Part shown: positions 50,154 through 62,700 of the stretch, piece after piece
Layout of the letters: every line of letters starts with the position of its first letter
Position numbering within the stretch: position 1 is the stretch's first letter
Assembly: GCA_035582835.1 (NCBI GenBank)
Contig: JAYKAV010003077.1
Span: 1,534,907 to 1,598,906, forward strand
Source: Phoebastria nigripes
Lineage: Eukaryota; Chordata; Aves; Procellariiformes; Diomedeidae
Direction of reading: 5' to 3'
DNA length: 64,000 bases
Notes under the pieces: model-generated
The model's input: only the letters and a program-made list of their open reading frames with translations
Databases searched by the model: none
Told to the model about the DNA's origin: nothing
Translations under genes and position numbers: made by a program

Positions 50154-50880
50154 GATAAAATTAAGTAACATAATACATTAATACTTCTTAAACTGTGCTA
50201 TTTGCAAACTTAATATTGATCAACACAGTCTGCTTATGCTGTGTTACATATATTGTTATAGACAGCTAAACCCCTTCAACTATGCAATGAATTTTAAGGC
50301 TTTTCACAAAAGCCTTTATAACTCAAAGGAGCCTTTTCAACACACAACATAATTAAAGTCATATTTTCCCTGAACAAGCTCATCTATAATAGAAACCTAT
50401 TTCTCTTGCTTGTTTTGATGAAGAAACAGCCCATTAGAAGTGTAGTTTTCTGTCTGAACCCCTGCATCAAGATGCTGATGTTACTGTAGCTCATGTATTC
50501 CTTAGAACGCGTCAGGGTTAGCGATCTGTAATCACTGATACTGTAGTCATGACAGATTGGTTTTCAGTCACATAAATCTGGGTTAAGCAGAGTAATAATC
50601 AAATGCTGGATATTTTCCAGAACTTTTGTCACTTAACATGTCAAATTTATTTTTGGAGGAACATCTGCCATTCATGTCTGTTTATATTGCCAGTGTGTCA
50701 TTTTTCTCTGTACACACACTTTTTTTTTTTTTGTTAGTGATTTTTAGCTACATTGAAACAAATCCTGCAAGAAAGCTAATACTTTTCTAAATGATGGATA
50801 TGTTTTCACTGTGGATCAGTAGTTTAATTAATGAACTCCNATGCAGATTTCATAATGCAATTTATTGTATTTCAGTTGGT

Positions 50881-50886
50881 AATAAA
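50881..50886 (+). terminator. AUTS2: Candidate proximal polyadenylation signal AATAAA
   Basis: A canonical hexamer about 1.18 kb after the stop, followed within 30-40 nt by GCCTTGTTGTTCC, a T/GT-rich downstream element. It could give a shorter 3' UTR. Confidence 0.45.
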
Positions 50887-51118
50887 GTCTGTGAATAGTT
50901 AACAGGTCAGCCTTGTTGTTCCCTAATCATAGAAGACATGAAATAACATGAAGAACGTGGTCCTTTTTAAAAATATGCATCAATCTTCTGAAATCTGTCT
51001 TTTCATAACACACTTTTTTATAATGCATTANGTTTCTTGCCTAAATATTTGGAGAGAATATGACTTTATCAGAGAGAATTCAATATCTTGTCTACTGGAC
51101 TGTAAAATATATGTATGA

Positions 51119-51124
51119 AATAAA
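51119..51124 (+). terminator. AUTS2: Candidate polyadenylation signal AATAAA
   Basis: A canonical hexamer followed by TTCCATTGGTCTTCTAGTGT. The downstream element is moderate. Confidence 0.4.
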
Positions 51125-51454
51125 ATTAGTTCCATTGGTCTTCTAGTGTATTAAAGTGCTATCTGAAGTTGTTATCCTGTTTTGGCAAAAAAAAAAAAAG
51201 AAAAAAGTTAACTACAGACAGTTGTTTCTAATGATCAGAGATCTATTTTAGTAGTCAACTGAAGGTTTAGTTGTGAGCTTCAGATTTTGTGAACTCCAGA
51301 TGTTGTGCAGTGGTTTTTTTTTTTTTAAGAACAAAAGGAAAAATACAAAAAAAAACCAACCCTGAAGAATATGTACACTGGAACCGTAGTGGTAGCTTTC
51401 AGTATTGTAAAGAGATTGTTATATACGAACCTTTTTGCTGTTTATCCTGTATGT

Positions 51455-51460
51455 AATAAA
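51455..51460 (+). terminator. AUTS2: Candidate distal polyadenylation signal AATAAA
   Basis: The hexamer lies in CTGTATGTAATAAAGTCC. The downstream sequence is only weakly GT-rich. It is one of the two best candidates for the main 3' end. Confidence 0.5.
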
Positions 51461-51562
51461 GTCCTTTCTAGATCCTATGTGAAAAGAAAAGTGAAGCGGC
51501 TCTCAATCTTCAGCATGTTTCCTCATCAGCGAAGACTTGTGTAATGTAAATTGTGCCATGTT

Positions 51563-51568
51563 ATTAAA
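51563..51568 (+). terminator. AUTS2: Candidate distal polyadenylation signal ATTAAA
   Basis: The second-best natural hexamer variant, followed at the proper distance by the strong GT-rich element TGCTTCTTTGTGTGG (51,590-51,604). I use it as the gene end. Confidence 0.5.
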
Positions 51569-54500
51569 AAATGTGAACTAAACTGCTAGGTGCTTCTTTG
51601 TGTGGAGTACCCCATCATTGCTATGGGGAAGAAATACTTTTTCCCAAGAGTGGGTTTTTGTTCAGAAAAAATAGCTAGTAAAAATTTAAAGGAAATGGCA
51701 AGCTTGTATAAGCCATCTAATTAAAATTATTATAGTAATCAGGAAAAAAGGAACAAAAAAGAGACCAGATCCTTGGCTTGTCCAGATTCTTTAAAATACA
51801 GCAACACCCTGCTTACATTAGCTTTTAGTTAACTGACCAGTTGGTCTTTTAGGATAGTCCCATACTTGAAGTACGTGGCTGTATGCAAGCCCTTTTGTGA
51901 ATTTGTGCAGTTCCACACAAGCCAATGGCATTTTACCAGTTTTCATCAGCTAAGAATATGGCTATCGGTTACTGTGAACAATTTGTACATAAATATGTCC
52001 AATTTCTTGCAAATTGTTTAGTTCTTCATAGTACAGCTTTTGTGGTGTCCTTTTTTGAAAAAAAATTAGCTCCTCATGATACATAATTTCCAGGAGGGTT
52101 TTTAGTTCGGAGCNGGGAGGGGTTTAGGTTTTTTTGTTACAAGCTTGTTGCAAACACTTCAAAGCCTTCATCCCAGTTACTTTGGCAGAGGTAACTTGTG
52201 ACACTGAAATTTGTTTTCTTGAGCAAGTCTTAGGAAATCTTTCTTCTCCCTCAGTAATTGGCAATTGTTTTGGTAAGCAATTAAATGTATGCAGCCATAT
52301 ATTCAAGTTTGGTTTTGTTTCTCTCTTCAGCCCTGTAGCACTTGTGTCTGTATTCTACTCTTATTCCCATGTAAATCTGATGAAAGTGAAATTTCCCTAA
52401 ATTTCAGCCATGTAACTAAGAGAAAAGAATAGCCATATGTCTTTTTAAAAATGCAATTTTGTGTAAACTGTGCAGAATGGACAATAGTAGCATAATGTGC
52501 GAAAAGAGCTTTTTTTCTCTTTTTTTTCTGCAAGGAACCCGTATCTCAGTCTTCTGGATACACATCATTGAAAACCTTCCAAGTTTCTGAAGGAAACCAG
52601 TTATAGATGGCTGAAGAAGGATGAAAACTATTGGAGCAAGCTTGTACCAGTACAGTGTGAGAGGCTCCATGAGAGAGGGTCTAATGAGAGCATCATCTTC
52701 CAGACTCGTCTCAGAGTATTGTAATAGGAGTCCTAACAGCTTTGTCAGTGCCTTCAGGGGGAAGAAATGTGGTATCTGATTGTACCGACTATGATCCTTG
52801 TCCTCCCAGGTGCTGAGCATACTCCTGCTGCTGGTCCTTAATTCCCAATCAAGCCAATGAACCCTCACTCCCAAAGTCCCAGAAAGCACTGAGGCACTTC
52901 ACTCCCTTTGGATTCAATACAATTTAAGTGGCTATATGCCTTTGAAGATCCAGGTGTCAGGTCTTCTTATAAGAGTGGTGATGCTCAGAGGAATATGCCT
53001 GAAACGTATAGTAAGAGATGAAACAAGACTTTTAATGCTTTTGAACTTTTTCAGATTCATTCATTGCTTTTCAAAAGTTTGATACAGGGACGTTAGCTTG
53101 CAGGTATAGACAATCTTTTTAGCAGGGTTTTCCATTCAAGACATTTGTCTTAAATCTTCTATTTTTGAATCACTAGTATTTAAGAAATGAAGTTCGTTTA
53201 AAGACCATGCCAAATACCACCTGTAGGAATGAAACGAGTCATAAGGGTATTATTCTGTAGGGTGTGAGAGATGCGGATCATAGAAAACCCTGAGCTACTA
53301 TGCTTATCAACACCCAAGACCTTTGCTTTGTGCTTTAAAGCTCCCACCTTCCCACACTCCACTAGTTTTCTACNTAGCAGCTTCCTATCACCAGTTGAGA
53401 TGCCAACTAAAGCAGCGTATAAGAAGTGATTCTTTGAAAGCAGTCATAACATTTGTTCTCTGATACAATGTTGTTTTATGCTGCGCTTTGTCCCTTCTTT
53501 AACCCTCTAAATTGCCTTCTTTTGTCTTTCCTTGCTAAATACCTAGCTCTAACCTAGTTTTCTGCTATTCATACCTTACTGATACTCTCCTGCCTTTTTG
53601 CCAGTCATGTTCTCTTTCATGGCGTATGATAGCTAAATCTATTATAGGCAGCAATAAAAACTGCAGACAAATTTTTTCGAGAGCCATAGACACTGTGTAT
53701 TTTTGTTCCTTTTTACCTTTGCCTGTATGAGCTCATGAAAATTTGTAGTCCTGGCCGGACTGGAAGATAGGCAAATGGAGGTTGGGGAGGATTTTACTGA
53801 AAGTATTTTCATTTGCTGTGGCTGTGCCTTGTTAAGTAAATATTTAGCATGATTCTTGATACTTTGAACTCTAACTACTGCTTCACACATGCAGGTGACC
53901 TCTGCTGAAAGCCACCTGGGGCACTGGAACAAGGTAACAGACCGTTGGTTATATTCCATTTACAGAGGAGCTACTTGGCTTACTGCTTCTGTTTCTGGCA
54001 AGAAAGAAGAGCGATCTGTGGTTCAAACAATGACCAAGACTCAAATTATACACAGGGTTTTGTTACTCCCACGGTGACTGGGTTAAGTCTCACCTGGATA
54101 AACCAACTTGCTTCTTTGGACTCCAGCTGCCATCTTTGGAGGCATACTCATCCATAGCTTCAGAAGGCGATTTGGAGCAGGATCCCAACTTAAATGGTCT
54201 GAATTGCCTTTTGAAGGTGACTCTTCCTTAACTCCAGGTGGAGACTAGCCTCTAACTTAGCTGGTTCAGAGAAGTACATGGAAATGAGTGGTGGGACTAC
54301 CTCCTCCCTTGTTGATTTTACAGTCTCATCAGATCTTCCTTCCTTCCTTTGCGCTGTAAAGTACCAATCCTAGCCATTCCTTATGTGAAGCTCTTTGGGA
54401 CACAGTCTGTCTCTTACTATGTGGTTGCACTGTGCTTGCTGTCCTGATTGGGGCAAGTGAGCATTTCTCAGTGCTGCTATGATACAAAAAAACCTTTGGT

Positions 54501-54769
54501 AGTACTAGAGACCGGAGTGAAAACTGAAGGCCTCAGTGAATTAGCCATGGTAACCACTACAAAAGACTCCAGACTTTTGCTAGCCAAGAAGAAACAAAGC
54601 TGCATGTGAGGGCAGACTCTGTTCTCCCTGCATCCTGTCTCCATCTGGAGGGGCTTAGACTGCTTGCGGCCATGGGCAAGGTGGAAGTTCCCAGCTGGCA
54701 ACGCCTCCAAGTGCTTATCGTGGAGTTGGCAGTTTCCAGCATGGTCCCTTTCTGCCAGCTGTGTGTTTG

Positions 54770-54812
54770 TGGAGGNGGGGGGGGGAGGGGGAGGAGGGGT
54801 GGCGGGGGAAGG
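54770..54812 (+). repeat. G-rich tract with G-quadruplex potential
   Basis: From GTGGAGG through an N and a run of nine G, then AGGGGG, AGGAGGGG, TGGCGGGGG, the + strand has at least four runs of three or more G with 1-4 base gaps. This meets the usual G-quadruplex pattern. The N inside suggests the run was hard to sequence. Confidence 0.75.
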
Positions 54813-55137
54813 ACACCTTTCTTTTTCCACAGGTATCTTGCAACTAAAATCATTTTAGCACAAAGACGTTTCCTGGTCACAGAGAATATTGCCCTCCTCA
54901 TTTGTGCACTGTTTGTCTGCATATAGAAACACATGTATTTATATACATCAAAATGCACACACAATGTCAGGTGCAATATCACAGGCATAAAGCTCTATAT
55001 AGCAAAGAGCAGAGTATGAAATCATGGGCACCCTACAATATCATGCATCCTTTTTGCTGCTTTCTGCTGAGGCCTTTCCTGTAGATTGCAATCATTGCAT
55101 TTGTTGTTTCCTCTGCTGGTCTGGTAATACAGACTTC

Positions 55138-55265
55138 ACTATACCATTTTCCCCATTTTATAAATCGGGAAAGTGCAGCTGGGAACACAAAACTCAGAGT
55201 CACCAGTGTAATACCAGCCCCTACCACCNGAGTCACCCGGGGGAACTAGGTTACTGCCTTAGTCA
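55138..55265 (+). repeat. Possible ancient SINE/LINE-tail relic
   Basis: 'ttttccccattttataaatcgggaaagtgcagctgggaacacaaaactcagagtcaccag' resembles 'ttttccccattttacagatggggaaactgaggcag..ggtcac'. Diverged, recognised from memory. Confidence 0.4.
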
Positions 55266-56860
55266 CCACAAGAACAAAAAAAACCCTGAATCGGGTAAAT
55301 TGCAGTCAGTGGTGGTAAGGGATGAGGAATTTCTGGGTTGCTGTTTTGTCTTTAGAAAGCACTTTTAACCCTAACCCGTGTTAACAACTTCCTGGGGTCC
55401 TAGATTTGATTTGCTAAAATTATCTCCATGAAAGAATGGGTTTACTTATTTATTGATAATTCAAGTACCTCAGGTACTGACCCAAGTTGATAAGGCCTGT
55501 GGTCATTCTGGTTATTGAGGGCAGATATGCTGTATTTTACCACCTAGTGTGGCTTGTTCAATCATCACTATCGCTCAGTACTGAAACTCACTCAGAGTGT
55601 AGCATTTTTCTTGGTTGGATTTATGATACGTTTCTCTACCAAAAAACTTGCATTTAGCCCTAGGAACCTAGCCATCCACCCCCAGTACAATCATCTTTGT
55701 TTCAAGACAAAAAAATAATTAAGCGAGAACTTAATCAACTGATTAAATAGAGACTTTACCTATCAAATATACAATATTACTGTATATTGATGACATGTGT
55801 CTTCTGCTTTGCATCTTCAAAGCCCTTAACTAGTCTCCATTGAATCAGTGGTGTTTGTTTTTGTTTTTTTTTTTTTGATGCAGCAGAGATTGCATTAGCA
55901 TCAAAAGCTTGGAAAGCAGATTATTGCTTTTTTTCTTTTAAAGACAACTAAAAATGCAAGTATAAGTTTCCTGAGATTTTCAGTAGTCCCTATTTTTGAA
56001 GGGCCTCAGTGTATTCGGGGCAAACATGATGCATTTGGAGCTCATTTGATAAAAAAACCCCTCTAAAACAACCACCAGCTACNTGCCCTCCAAAAGGAAA
56101 GTTTTGTCTCAGTTAATACTAGAACGGCCAAGTAGAGCTGGATTTATTTTAGCCTGTTAGAAAAGGCTGTCGTTCTTCAGAGATACCACAAGAGGGTAGT
56201 TAAAGAGAGACTGAAATATGCGTAGGCTGACGGAACGGCTATGCTGTTTCATGCAAGGTGAATGTAGCTGTAAATTATTTTCATGAGAGTCTGATCTGTG
56301 AGGAGCTCTCCTGTTCCCCTGCATAAATGACAGAAATCTCAACGGCGCTGTGGCAGGCAGTGATCGGGTTGACTGCGTGACCTTGCTCTATCGCATTTAG
56401 TAAGAGGGACTAGAAGTGGTCCATACCCAGAGATACCCAGGTAGATAAAGGCAATCATATTTTGGAGAGTTATGCTTACATTGCATGGTGCTACAGTCTA
56501 GCAACAAAACACATATATATTGCTTATGTTAAGGAAATAAAAGATGCTTCTCTATAGTAAATAGTGTGTATGGTGTGAGTTAGTGTATGTCAGCTCCTCA
56601 AAGCCTCAGCCTTTAGTGAGGACATTAGTCTGTTTTTTTCCATTACCTGGCTTTTGAAAGGATTAGCCAAGGACTAAGCAAGAGAATTGCTTCATTTGGA
56701 GATGGGGAAAAAATTAATGCCAAATTTTCTAAGGACATAAATTAAAACGGTTTATTTAAAATCATCAGAGCTGTCTGCTTCACACCAGCAGAAAACTTGG
56801 CCCCTTTTTTTTTTTCCTTTTCTACACTAGTCACCTTTGCCATGGAGAGCTAACATTTCC

Positions 56861-57540
56861 CTGATGCCGTAAAAGCCCTCCTGACTCTCACGAGGGGCTG
56901 CCTGCCTCGAGGGGCATTTCCCTGGGCAGGGCCTGAGGAGCAGGCAGCAAAGCATGGCCCCACATGGCCCCAGCTGCTTTTCGGTCAGGCTGAGGGCCAA
57001 AGAGGGCCTGGAGGAGCCTTCATCTCCCTTCCCACCAGAAGGCCAGGCCCCACACCCGCCTGTCCCCCAGACAAGCCACAGCAAGCACCTGGAAATTGGT
57101 TTGTCCCGTGGGCACAGCCTGGCCGGCATCCGACCAGCACCCAGTCCCCGCTGAAAGGGTGGCGGCCCTGCACGCACCCTGCTCCTAGGGCCCTGTGGTG
57201 TGAGCCCCCTCCCCAGGCCTGGTCTGACTGGGGACAACTGCACTCTGCTTTGAACGGGGTGGCCCTACCTCCTCCCGGCCAAAATCCAGGCGCCCAGCTC
57301 TGCTCGCCTGGGAGTCACAAAAGCGGTTTTCACGAAGCCAAGCAGCAAGGTGGGTCAGTGGCAGCGGGGTGGAGCGCGGTGTCGAGGAGACGGCAGCTTG
57401 CACCTGCATGCCCTGGGGAGGGCAGGAGCAGCTCAGCCCCCCNGCCAGCCGTGCTGCCCCACGCTGGGCTCCCTTCAGCGGCACAGAGCGGGGGTGCTGC
57501 AGGCGCTTCACCCAAAGGCAGAGTTTGACGGGACCAATGG
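56861..57540. other. GC-rich intergenic patch
   Basis: About 680 bp of clearly higher GC than its surroundings, with many overlapping open frames on both strands, as expected from GC-rich DNA with few stop codons. CpG is present but not dense enough by eye to call an island. No protein similarity is recognised; a regulatory region, an old repeat or an exon of an unannotated transcript cannot be separated. Confidence 0.5.
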
Positions 57541-57745
57541 CCCTGATGAGTGTGTATCACCCATCTTGCGGCATTATCGTTGTGGTGGTTTGTTGTCAGT
57601 GGAGTCATGCTATGATAGTCATTATGGTTTTAAATGACTCATTTTCCACTTAACTGTATTATTGTGGCTTACAGAGCATCTGGAGCTTTGCAGCAGTAAA
57701 TACATCACTGAACACTACAGCAACATACTAATCCATTTCTTTGAG
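57541..57745. promoter_or_regulatory. Candidate conserved non-coding block
   Basis: Sequence sharply changes from GC-rich to a stretch with TGATAGTCATTATGG, AAATGACTCATTTTCC (an AP-1-type TGACTCA) and ACATCACTGAACACT. It is repeat-free and motif-dense. Conservation is guessed, not shown. Confidence 0.2.
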
Positions 57746-58130
57746 GCATCTATTTAGCAAAATACAGTTGGGGTGGGCAGGTGTGTCTGTGCCTGCGGTT
57801 CCCAGCCCAGCTCACTGCTCACCAGGCATTCTGGTGGTACCACACCACGATGCACTGGCATGGGGCAGAAATGTGTCCGGCTGGTGACATGCTTGCAGAA
57901 ACTGGTTAATCCTCTTTAGTATGACTTCATGCCACCTGAAGTTGGCATCTTTTTATGAGAAAATGAGAGATTCCTGTCAGATGCACATGAGAGACGCTGC
58001 ATTGGTGCTCAGGCGGACAGGCCCGCTGCATTGGTGTCTTGGGGAATGACGTGGGTCTGCTCTGACCAGTCCTTCCTGACTGGAAAGACCCCTCTGGACT
58101 CCTTATATTTTTTTTTCCCCCCTCAGTTTG
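57746..58130. other. Intergenic sequence, no feature
   Basis: Ordinary mixed-composition sequence. I see nothing supportable apart from a pyrimidine run ending in CAG (58,108-58,127) that looks like a splice acceptor but has no proven exon behind it. Confidence 0.6.
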
Positions 58131-58420
58131 AGCCTTTTCGTTCGTGCAGGCACGGCCGGGAGTCGAGCTGCAGAGGGCAGTGTGGGAGAGAGAAACCCGA
58201 GCCAAGATGGCGGCCGCGCTGCCGGCCCGCGGGCGCCTTCGGACACTAGAGGGAGACGCCGACCCAGCCTGGCAGGCCGCGGCTGAAGTCTTCAAGATTG
58301 ACTTTTTTGGACCGTTTGGGNTTTTTTTAACCATCAAACGCATCCTGCCTGCCGGCAGCTCTTGTGCCGGGTCGCAGAGAGGCTGCGGCCGGTGCCCCTC
58401 AGACGGCCGTGCCTCTCGCT
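58131..58420 (+). promoter_or_regulatory. CpG-rich element with YY1-like and CTCF-like motifs
   Basis: A short CpG-rich block standing out from AT-rich surroundings. It contains AAGATGGCGGC at 58,204-58,214, a full match to the YY1 site that usually sits just downstream of transcription starts; cAGAGGGCAG at 58,171-58,180, matching the CTCF core; and a second, one-mismatch CTCF-like core tAGAGGGAG at 58,247-58,255 in the same orientation. An open frame runs from the ATG in the YY1 site to TAG at 58,471 but resembles no known protein. It could be an insulator, a promoter of an unannotated RNA or a remnant of a mobile element promoter. Confidence 0.4.
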
Positions 58421-59574
58421 CTCCACAAATCTCAGCAGCCCCCGCTTCTGATTTTAGACCTGCAAGGTGTTAGGATAAGAAAAGTTTAGGCTGGGAGTTA
58501 CTTTGATAAAGGCATCTTGAGAAACACAGCAAGTTGAAGTAGAGACTGGAAAAAAAATGCACCAGCTGTAAGTTCGTATGTTGCCTGCGGTGATGGAAAA
58601 ATGAAGTAGGAAAAGGAGCAGGTAGGATAGACTGGGCTTTTACAATGTATTTATTTACTTGTCATCAAAAGAGGCAGTAAACGCCTTTATTTTTCTGTCA
58701 GCACCTCTGAACGTTGTCCCTGGTGTTCGGGGCCCTGGCACCCTCAGCNGTCGGAAGGACAAGATGGAGGACGGCAGCTCTCTCCTGCTGTAGCCGGCCT
58801 GGGGTCCCACNGGGCAGAGCCAGGCCTGGCCCCTGCTGCTGGGGACCTGCCTAGCTGGGCTGGCGGGTCCTGGCACGGCGGAAATGCTGGGGAAGGTCAC
58901 TGTCGTGGTGGTCAGCAGTTCCATGTAAAACTGGTTAAAAGTAAGAAAGAAAGAAAAAAAAANAAAACCTGTTTAGGGAGGGGAAAGAAACCCCCAACAA
59001 CTCCTCTCCCTTTTTTCAGATTTTTGTCACCCATATTCAACTTGTTGCTTCTTCCCTAGTAGCCTGCTTAATTTCCCACTTTTATCTCAAATTAAGAAGG
59101 CAGGATGCTGGGGACCAAGCTCAACACTTTGGTGGTTTATTTCTTTGCCAAAATTGAGTTTCATTAGACAAGTTTGAGTGGGAAAAGTTTTTTTCAAATA
59201 CCATCCTGGCAAGTCCTCGCCAGCNGAGGCAGCATGTCGGGATGGGCAGACAGCAGAACAACGGGTGCCAGACAGCTTGTCTCCAGCGGTCGCTCCATTT
59301 CTGTACAAGGATGGGCTGCATCCTCCACCTTGGGTGTAAGAAGCAGGACCTCCAGAAGGGTTTTTGAACTGGAAGTTGTGTGTGCCCCAGCATCGTATAT
59401 GTTCAGTGTGATAACGGGACTCATGAGCTTTGGTAACATGGGGATACAGCCGGACTATGTAGAATTATACGTAAAATTTGTTCTCACGCCAGTTGTGTGG
59501 AGGTAAATCAAGTGTATATTGTTCTGTAGCGTGTTTCTTCAGATGATTGCGTGTTCTAAAATTGTATTTCAAAG

Positions 59575-59720
59575 CAAAGGACTAGAGGCTTCAGGCTTGA
59601 TTTCTGTTCTAGCCTGCTGGGGAGTCTTAAGAAAGTCATATTGAGAATGTGTGCCTCTGTTTCTTTCTCTGTGATAGGACTCTTTCCCTGCCCTTTCCTC
59701 CTGTAAAGAGCTTTTAGATC
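59575..59720 (+). repeat. MIR-like SINE relic
   Basis: 'ctggggagtcttaagaaagtcatattgagaatgtgtgcctctgtttctttctctgtgataggac' parallels the MIR-type core 'tgaccttgggcaagtcacttaacctctctgtgcctcagtttccccatctgtaaaatggg'. Diverged; from memory. Confidence 0.45.
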
Positions 59721-62700
59721 TATTATTAGAAATTCTATATGAGAGGTGTCATCGTGGTGTGTGGGTTTTTTTTCCCCCCCCACAGTTATATTTTCTAATA
59801 CCCATTAGTAATGCAGGAGGTCTGCAGCAAGTTCTGGCAGATTATTTAGTTTTATCTTTAGGTTGACTTGAATTTGGAAGGATTACAGTCGAAGTGGGCA
59901 CTGGATTTTAAGAATTATTCTGTAATGACTGCAATAGCTTTATATCGCTGCTAATTCTAAACTCCATTTATTTGGAGTCAAGTGAACTTGCTCCCTGTCT
60001 CCGCAGCTTTGACTTAGTAAACTTTGCTCTGAATGGCACCAGGACTGCTTGATAAAACAGAGAACTGTCTATCTCCAGTAAATCTAGGATAGAGTAGTTG
60101 GATCTCTCTCTAACTGATCGTTCACATGAGTTTCCGTGAAATTCTGGTATCTAGACTACTGTGGGATCAAACCGGACCTTGGTTTTGTGCATGTACCTTT
60201 GACAACTTCAGTTCTACCCAAATGTGCAGGACTGAATTTGCCTGTCACCAGAGGGCTAAATCATGAATGTCCTTGACTTTCACTTCCAAAATACCTTGCA
60301 TANGAATGCCTGCAGCATTTTGGTGTGTGCACTAAGCTCTTTGCTAAACCTGGGAATCCAACTGAAAAACAAGACAGCTCTCCAACGCTACACTTGTCGG
60401 TGATTCATGCTTTTGATTTTTATTTTAAACACATCCCATCAGTGAAATTGCAGTGAAAGACTATCATATTGCACACTTAACTCATCAAGACAGGAAAAAG
60501 ACCCTTGCACAAATACATGTATTGGGGGAGGACAAAAGACAAAATGTGATGGTTGAATGTAAGATTGTAGGATTTTCTTTTATCTGGAATACTAGATTTG
60601 AGTTTTGGCTCTTATAAAGGAAGGTCAGTTTGCTGTTTTCTTTTTGGCATGTGGCTGTCTTCAGGAAATTCTGACGAGTTCTTTGAATGGCTTACGTATT
60701 GGCAAATATGGAGTTAGTAGCCTGTAAAAATATCTGATGGGTATAAAAACAGTGCTTTAACATTAGCCTGGGAGAGGATGTTTTATGAGGATTTTTACAC
60801 TTTTGAGGAAGGGACAGAGGATTGTCTAATGGGGAGATGAGCAGGAGGTCTAAAAGGAAATGAATGGGAATGATTTGTACATAATAGAATACTCGGTTCC
60901 AAAATAAAATAGTTTTTATGTGAATTTCTGAACCTGCAAGCGGTGCAAAGACAGGTTAAAGGGCTGATGATATTTGTGAATCTTTTCTTCCTGCAGGTAG
61001 CTGAAGACCTGTTGAAGATAATAATAAACTCTTTTACTGTTGAGCATCAGAGAAATCCCAGGAGTTCCTAAATTTGCCACAGGTATGAAAAAATTATTAG
61101 AGATATTACTGGAAAAGTTATGGCAAAATCGCCTATTTGGATTCACTCAGTAAAGCTGTTGCATTTTTATTCCAAATGTGGAACACAAGGGGAACAGGCT
61201 ATCTGGCAATGGCACCAGTTTGGGATTGTGGAGCTCCGTATTGTCTTTTCATTTCAGTCAGAGACTCGCAGGCTTATATAGTTTACCCAATATCAAAATA
61301 AGCCTGATTTTCCAAACTTCTCCATATATATTATACATTGTATTTTATCTCCATCCTGTAGATCTACGAAAACAGTAAACAAGAAAAGTCACTCTTCTGG
61401 NTGGAGAAAAAAACTCTCGTGATAACTTTAAAAGACAAAACAGGAAATGTCATTTTGAAATGTTCTACCCAAAATGAAGTAATGGTTTCTAAAGCCCCAG
61501 TGCAGCCACGGTCTGAGATTGTTTGCCAACAGAGCAAACAGAAAGCCGGACCATACCAGCTTCAGGAAGCAGAGTTCAGCTCTCTGTGAGTCCCAGTTTT
61601 GCTGTGCATATTCCAGAGGAAGCCGAGTTTCTCAGGGCTGCTAAGTCAAGAACTGGGTCTTTGCAGTAACCAGACTTTCAGGTTCCCGAAATACTGACAT
61701 ATCAGTCCAGAGGAACCTGAAGTAGTTGCTAATGAAGATATTTTCCTTTGAAATCTGACCAAAGGCTCGCTTCTCATATTTTCCCCGAGGCGTGCACAGA
61801 CCACAAATTTGAAAGTACTGCCAACTTCGGTAGACACGAGTTTCCTAAGGATAGTGATCCCACAGCAGTTAAACCAAANGCCCTTTCAGGTAATTTACGT
61901 GTCTGCTCTGCCTGTGATGTTGTGAAATCCCTGTAGCCTACTAGGAGAGTATATGGGGAACTTGCCCCTGTTGTTGGAAGCTAGTACATTTCCAGGAAGC
62001 ATTTTCATTTTGGTTCATTGCCTTTTTCCAGTGTTTTCCTGGGAAGTTTTCAGCAGCTCTAATTTTGCCTTATGTGCTTAGGTGGCAAACACCTCAGGGC
62101 ACAGCCTGGCACATTGAATGTGTGCATACGGTACTGAGCCNTGTTTGCAGCTGAGTTGTAACGCCTAAAGGCCACCACAAAGCTCCAAATACTCAGTGAG
62201 ACTTTTATACCTAACCAAGACATGGCTTCCACCATATCACAGGTAACACATCGTATCTAGCTGAAAGGGCTTTGGTACTTTGCTTAGGACCTCACACAGC
62301 TGCAGAAATAAGACGTGAAGGGGAATTGCTGTCTACCGCACCAGGAAGGTGCTTCACCTCAAAGCAGATGCTGCATGTTGTGCCATGATGACTTCAGCTG
62401 TTCCCTATGGGGCTATTTGCTTGTTTAGATTTGCTTAGTCTTGGATCTGAGTCACCTGTGCTAGACTGTGTAACACAGGAAAAGATGGCTTGCTAACCAG
62501 GTATGAAACAACCAAGACTGTGCAAAAACAAGGATACAGCTTTGCCTTAACAGGATGGGCTTTGGTACCAGAGTTTTTTTCAGTGGTTTAATTGTTGCCC
62601 AGCTTTTTCAGGCAGTAAAGGAGCACTTTAAGGTGGAATTTGATGGATGCTCAAACCAGTAGCTTTGCCTGCCTTTCAGGTGAGCTTCTCCCACAGGTGG

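Larger units (their letters stand above)
49700..51588 (+). other. AUTS2: AUTS2 3' UTR
   Basis: The region from the TAA to the best distal poly(A) site is AT-rich and non-coding. It contains AATAAA at 49,713, 50,881, 51,119 and 51,455 and ATTAAA at 51,563. The distal end is placed near 51,588 because ATTAAA is followed after about 20-25 nt by the GT-rich TGCTTCTTTGTGTGG. Two Pumilio-type sites and AU-rich words suggest post-transcriptional control. A T12 run near 50,721 and an A12 run near 51,188 are present. The end point is inferred. Confidence 0.8.
51589..56860. other. Intergenic sequence downstream of AUTS2, first part
   Basis: AT-rich DNA without a supportable gene. Open frames up to 157 codons (for example minus 52,416-52,889) have no recognisable protein similarity. 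It includes a G-run at 54,770-54,812 and a possible repeat relic at about 55,138-55,265. Confidence 0.7.

Noticed and set aside
52416..52889. 157-codon minus-strand frame downstream of AUTS2
   Set aside because: Overlaps smaller unrelated frames, no recognised domain, no promoter or splice evidence.
55364..55380. Telomere-like TTAACCCTAACCC
   Set aside because: Only about two imperfect units; chance level in AT-rich DNA.
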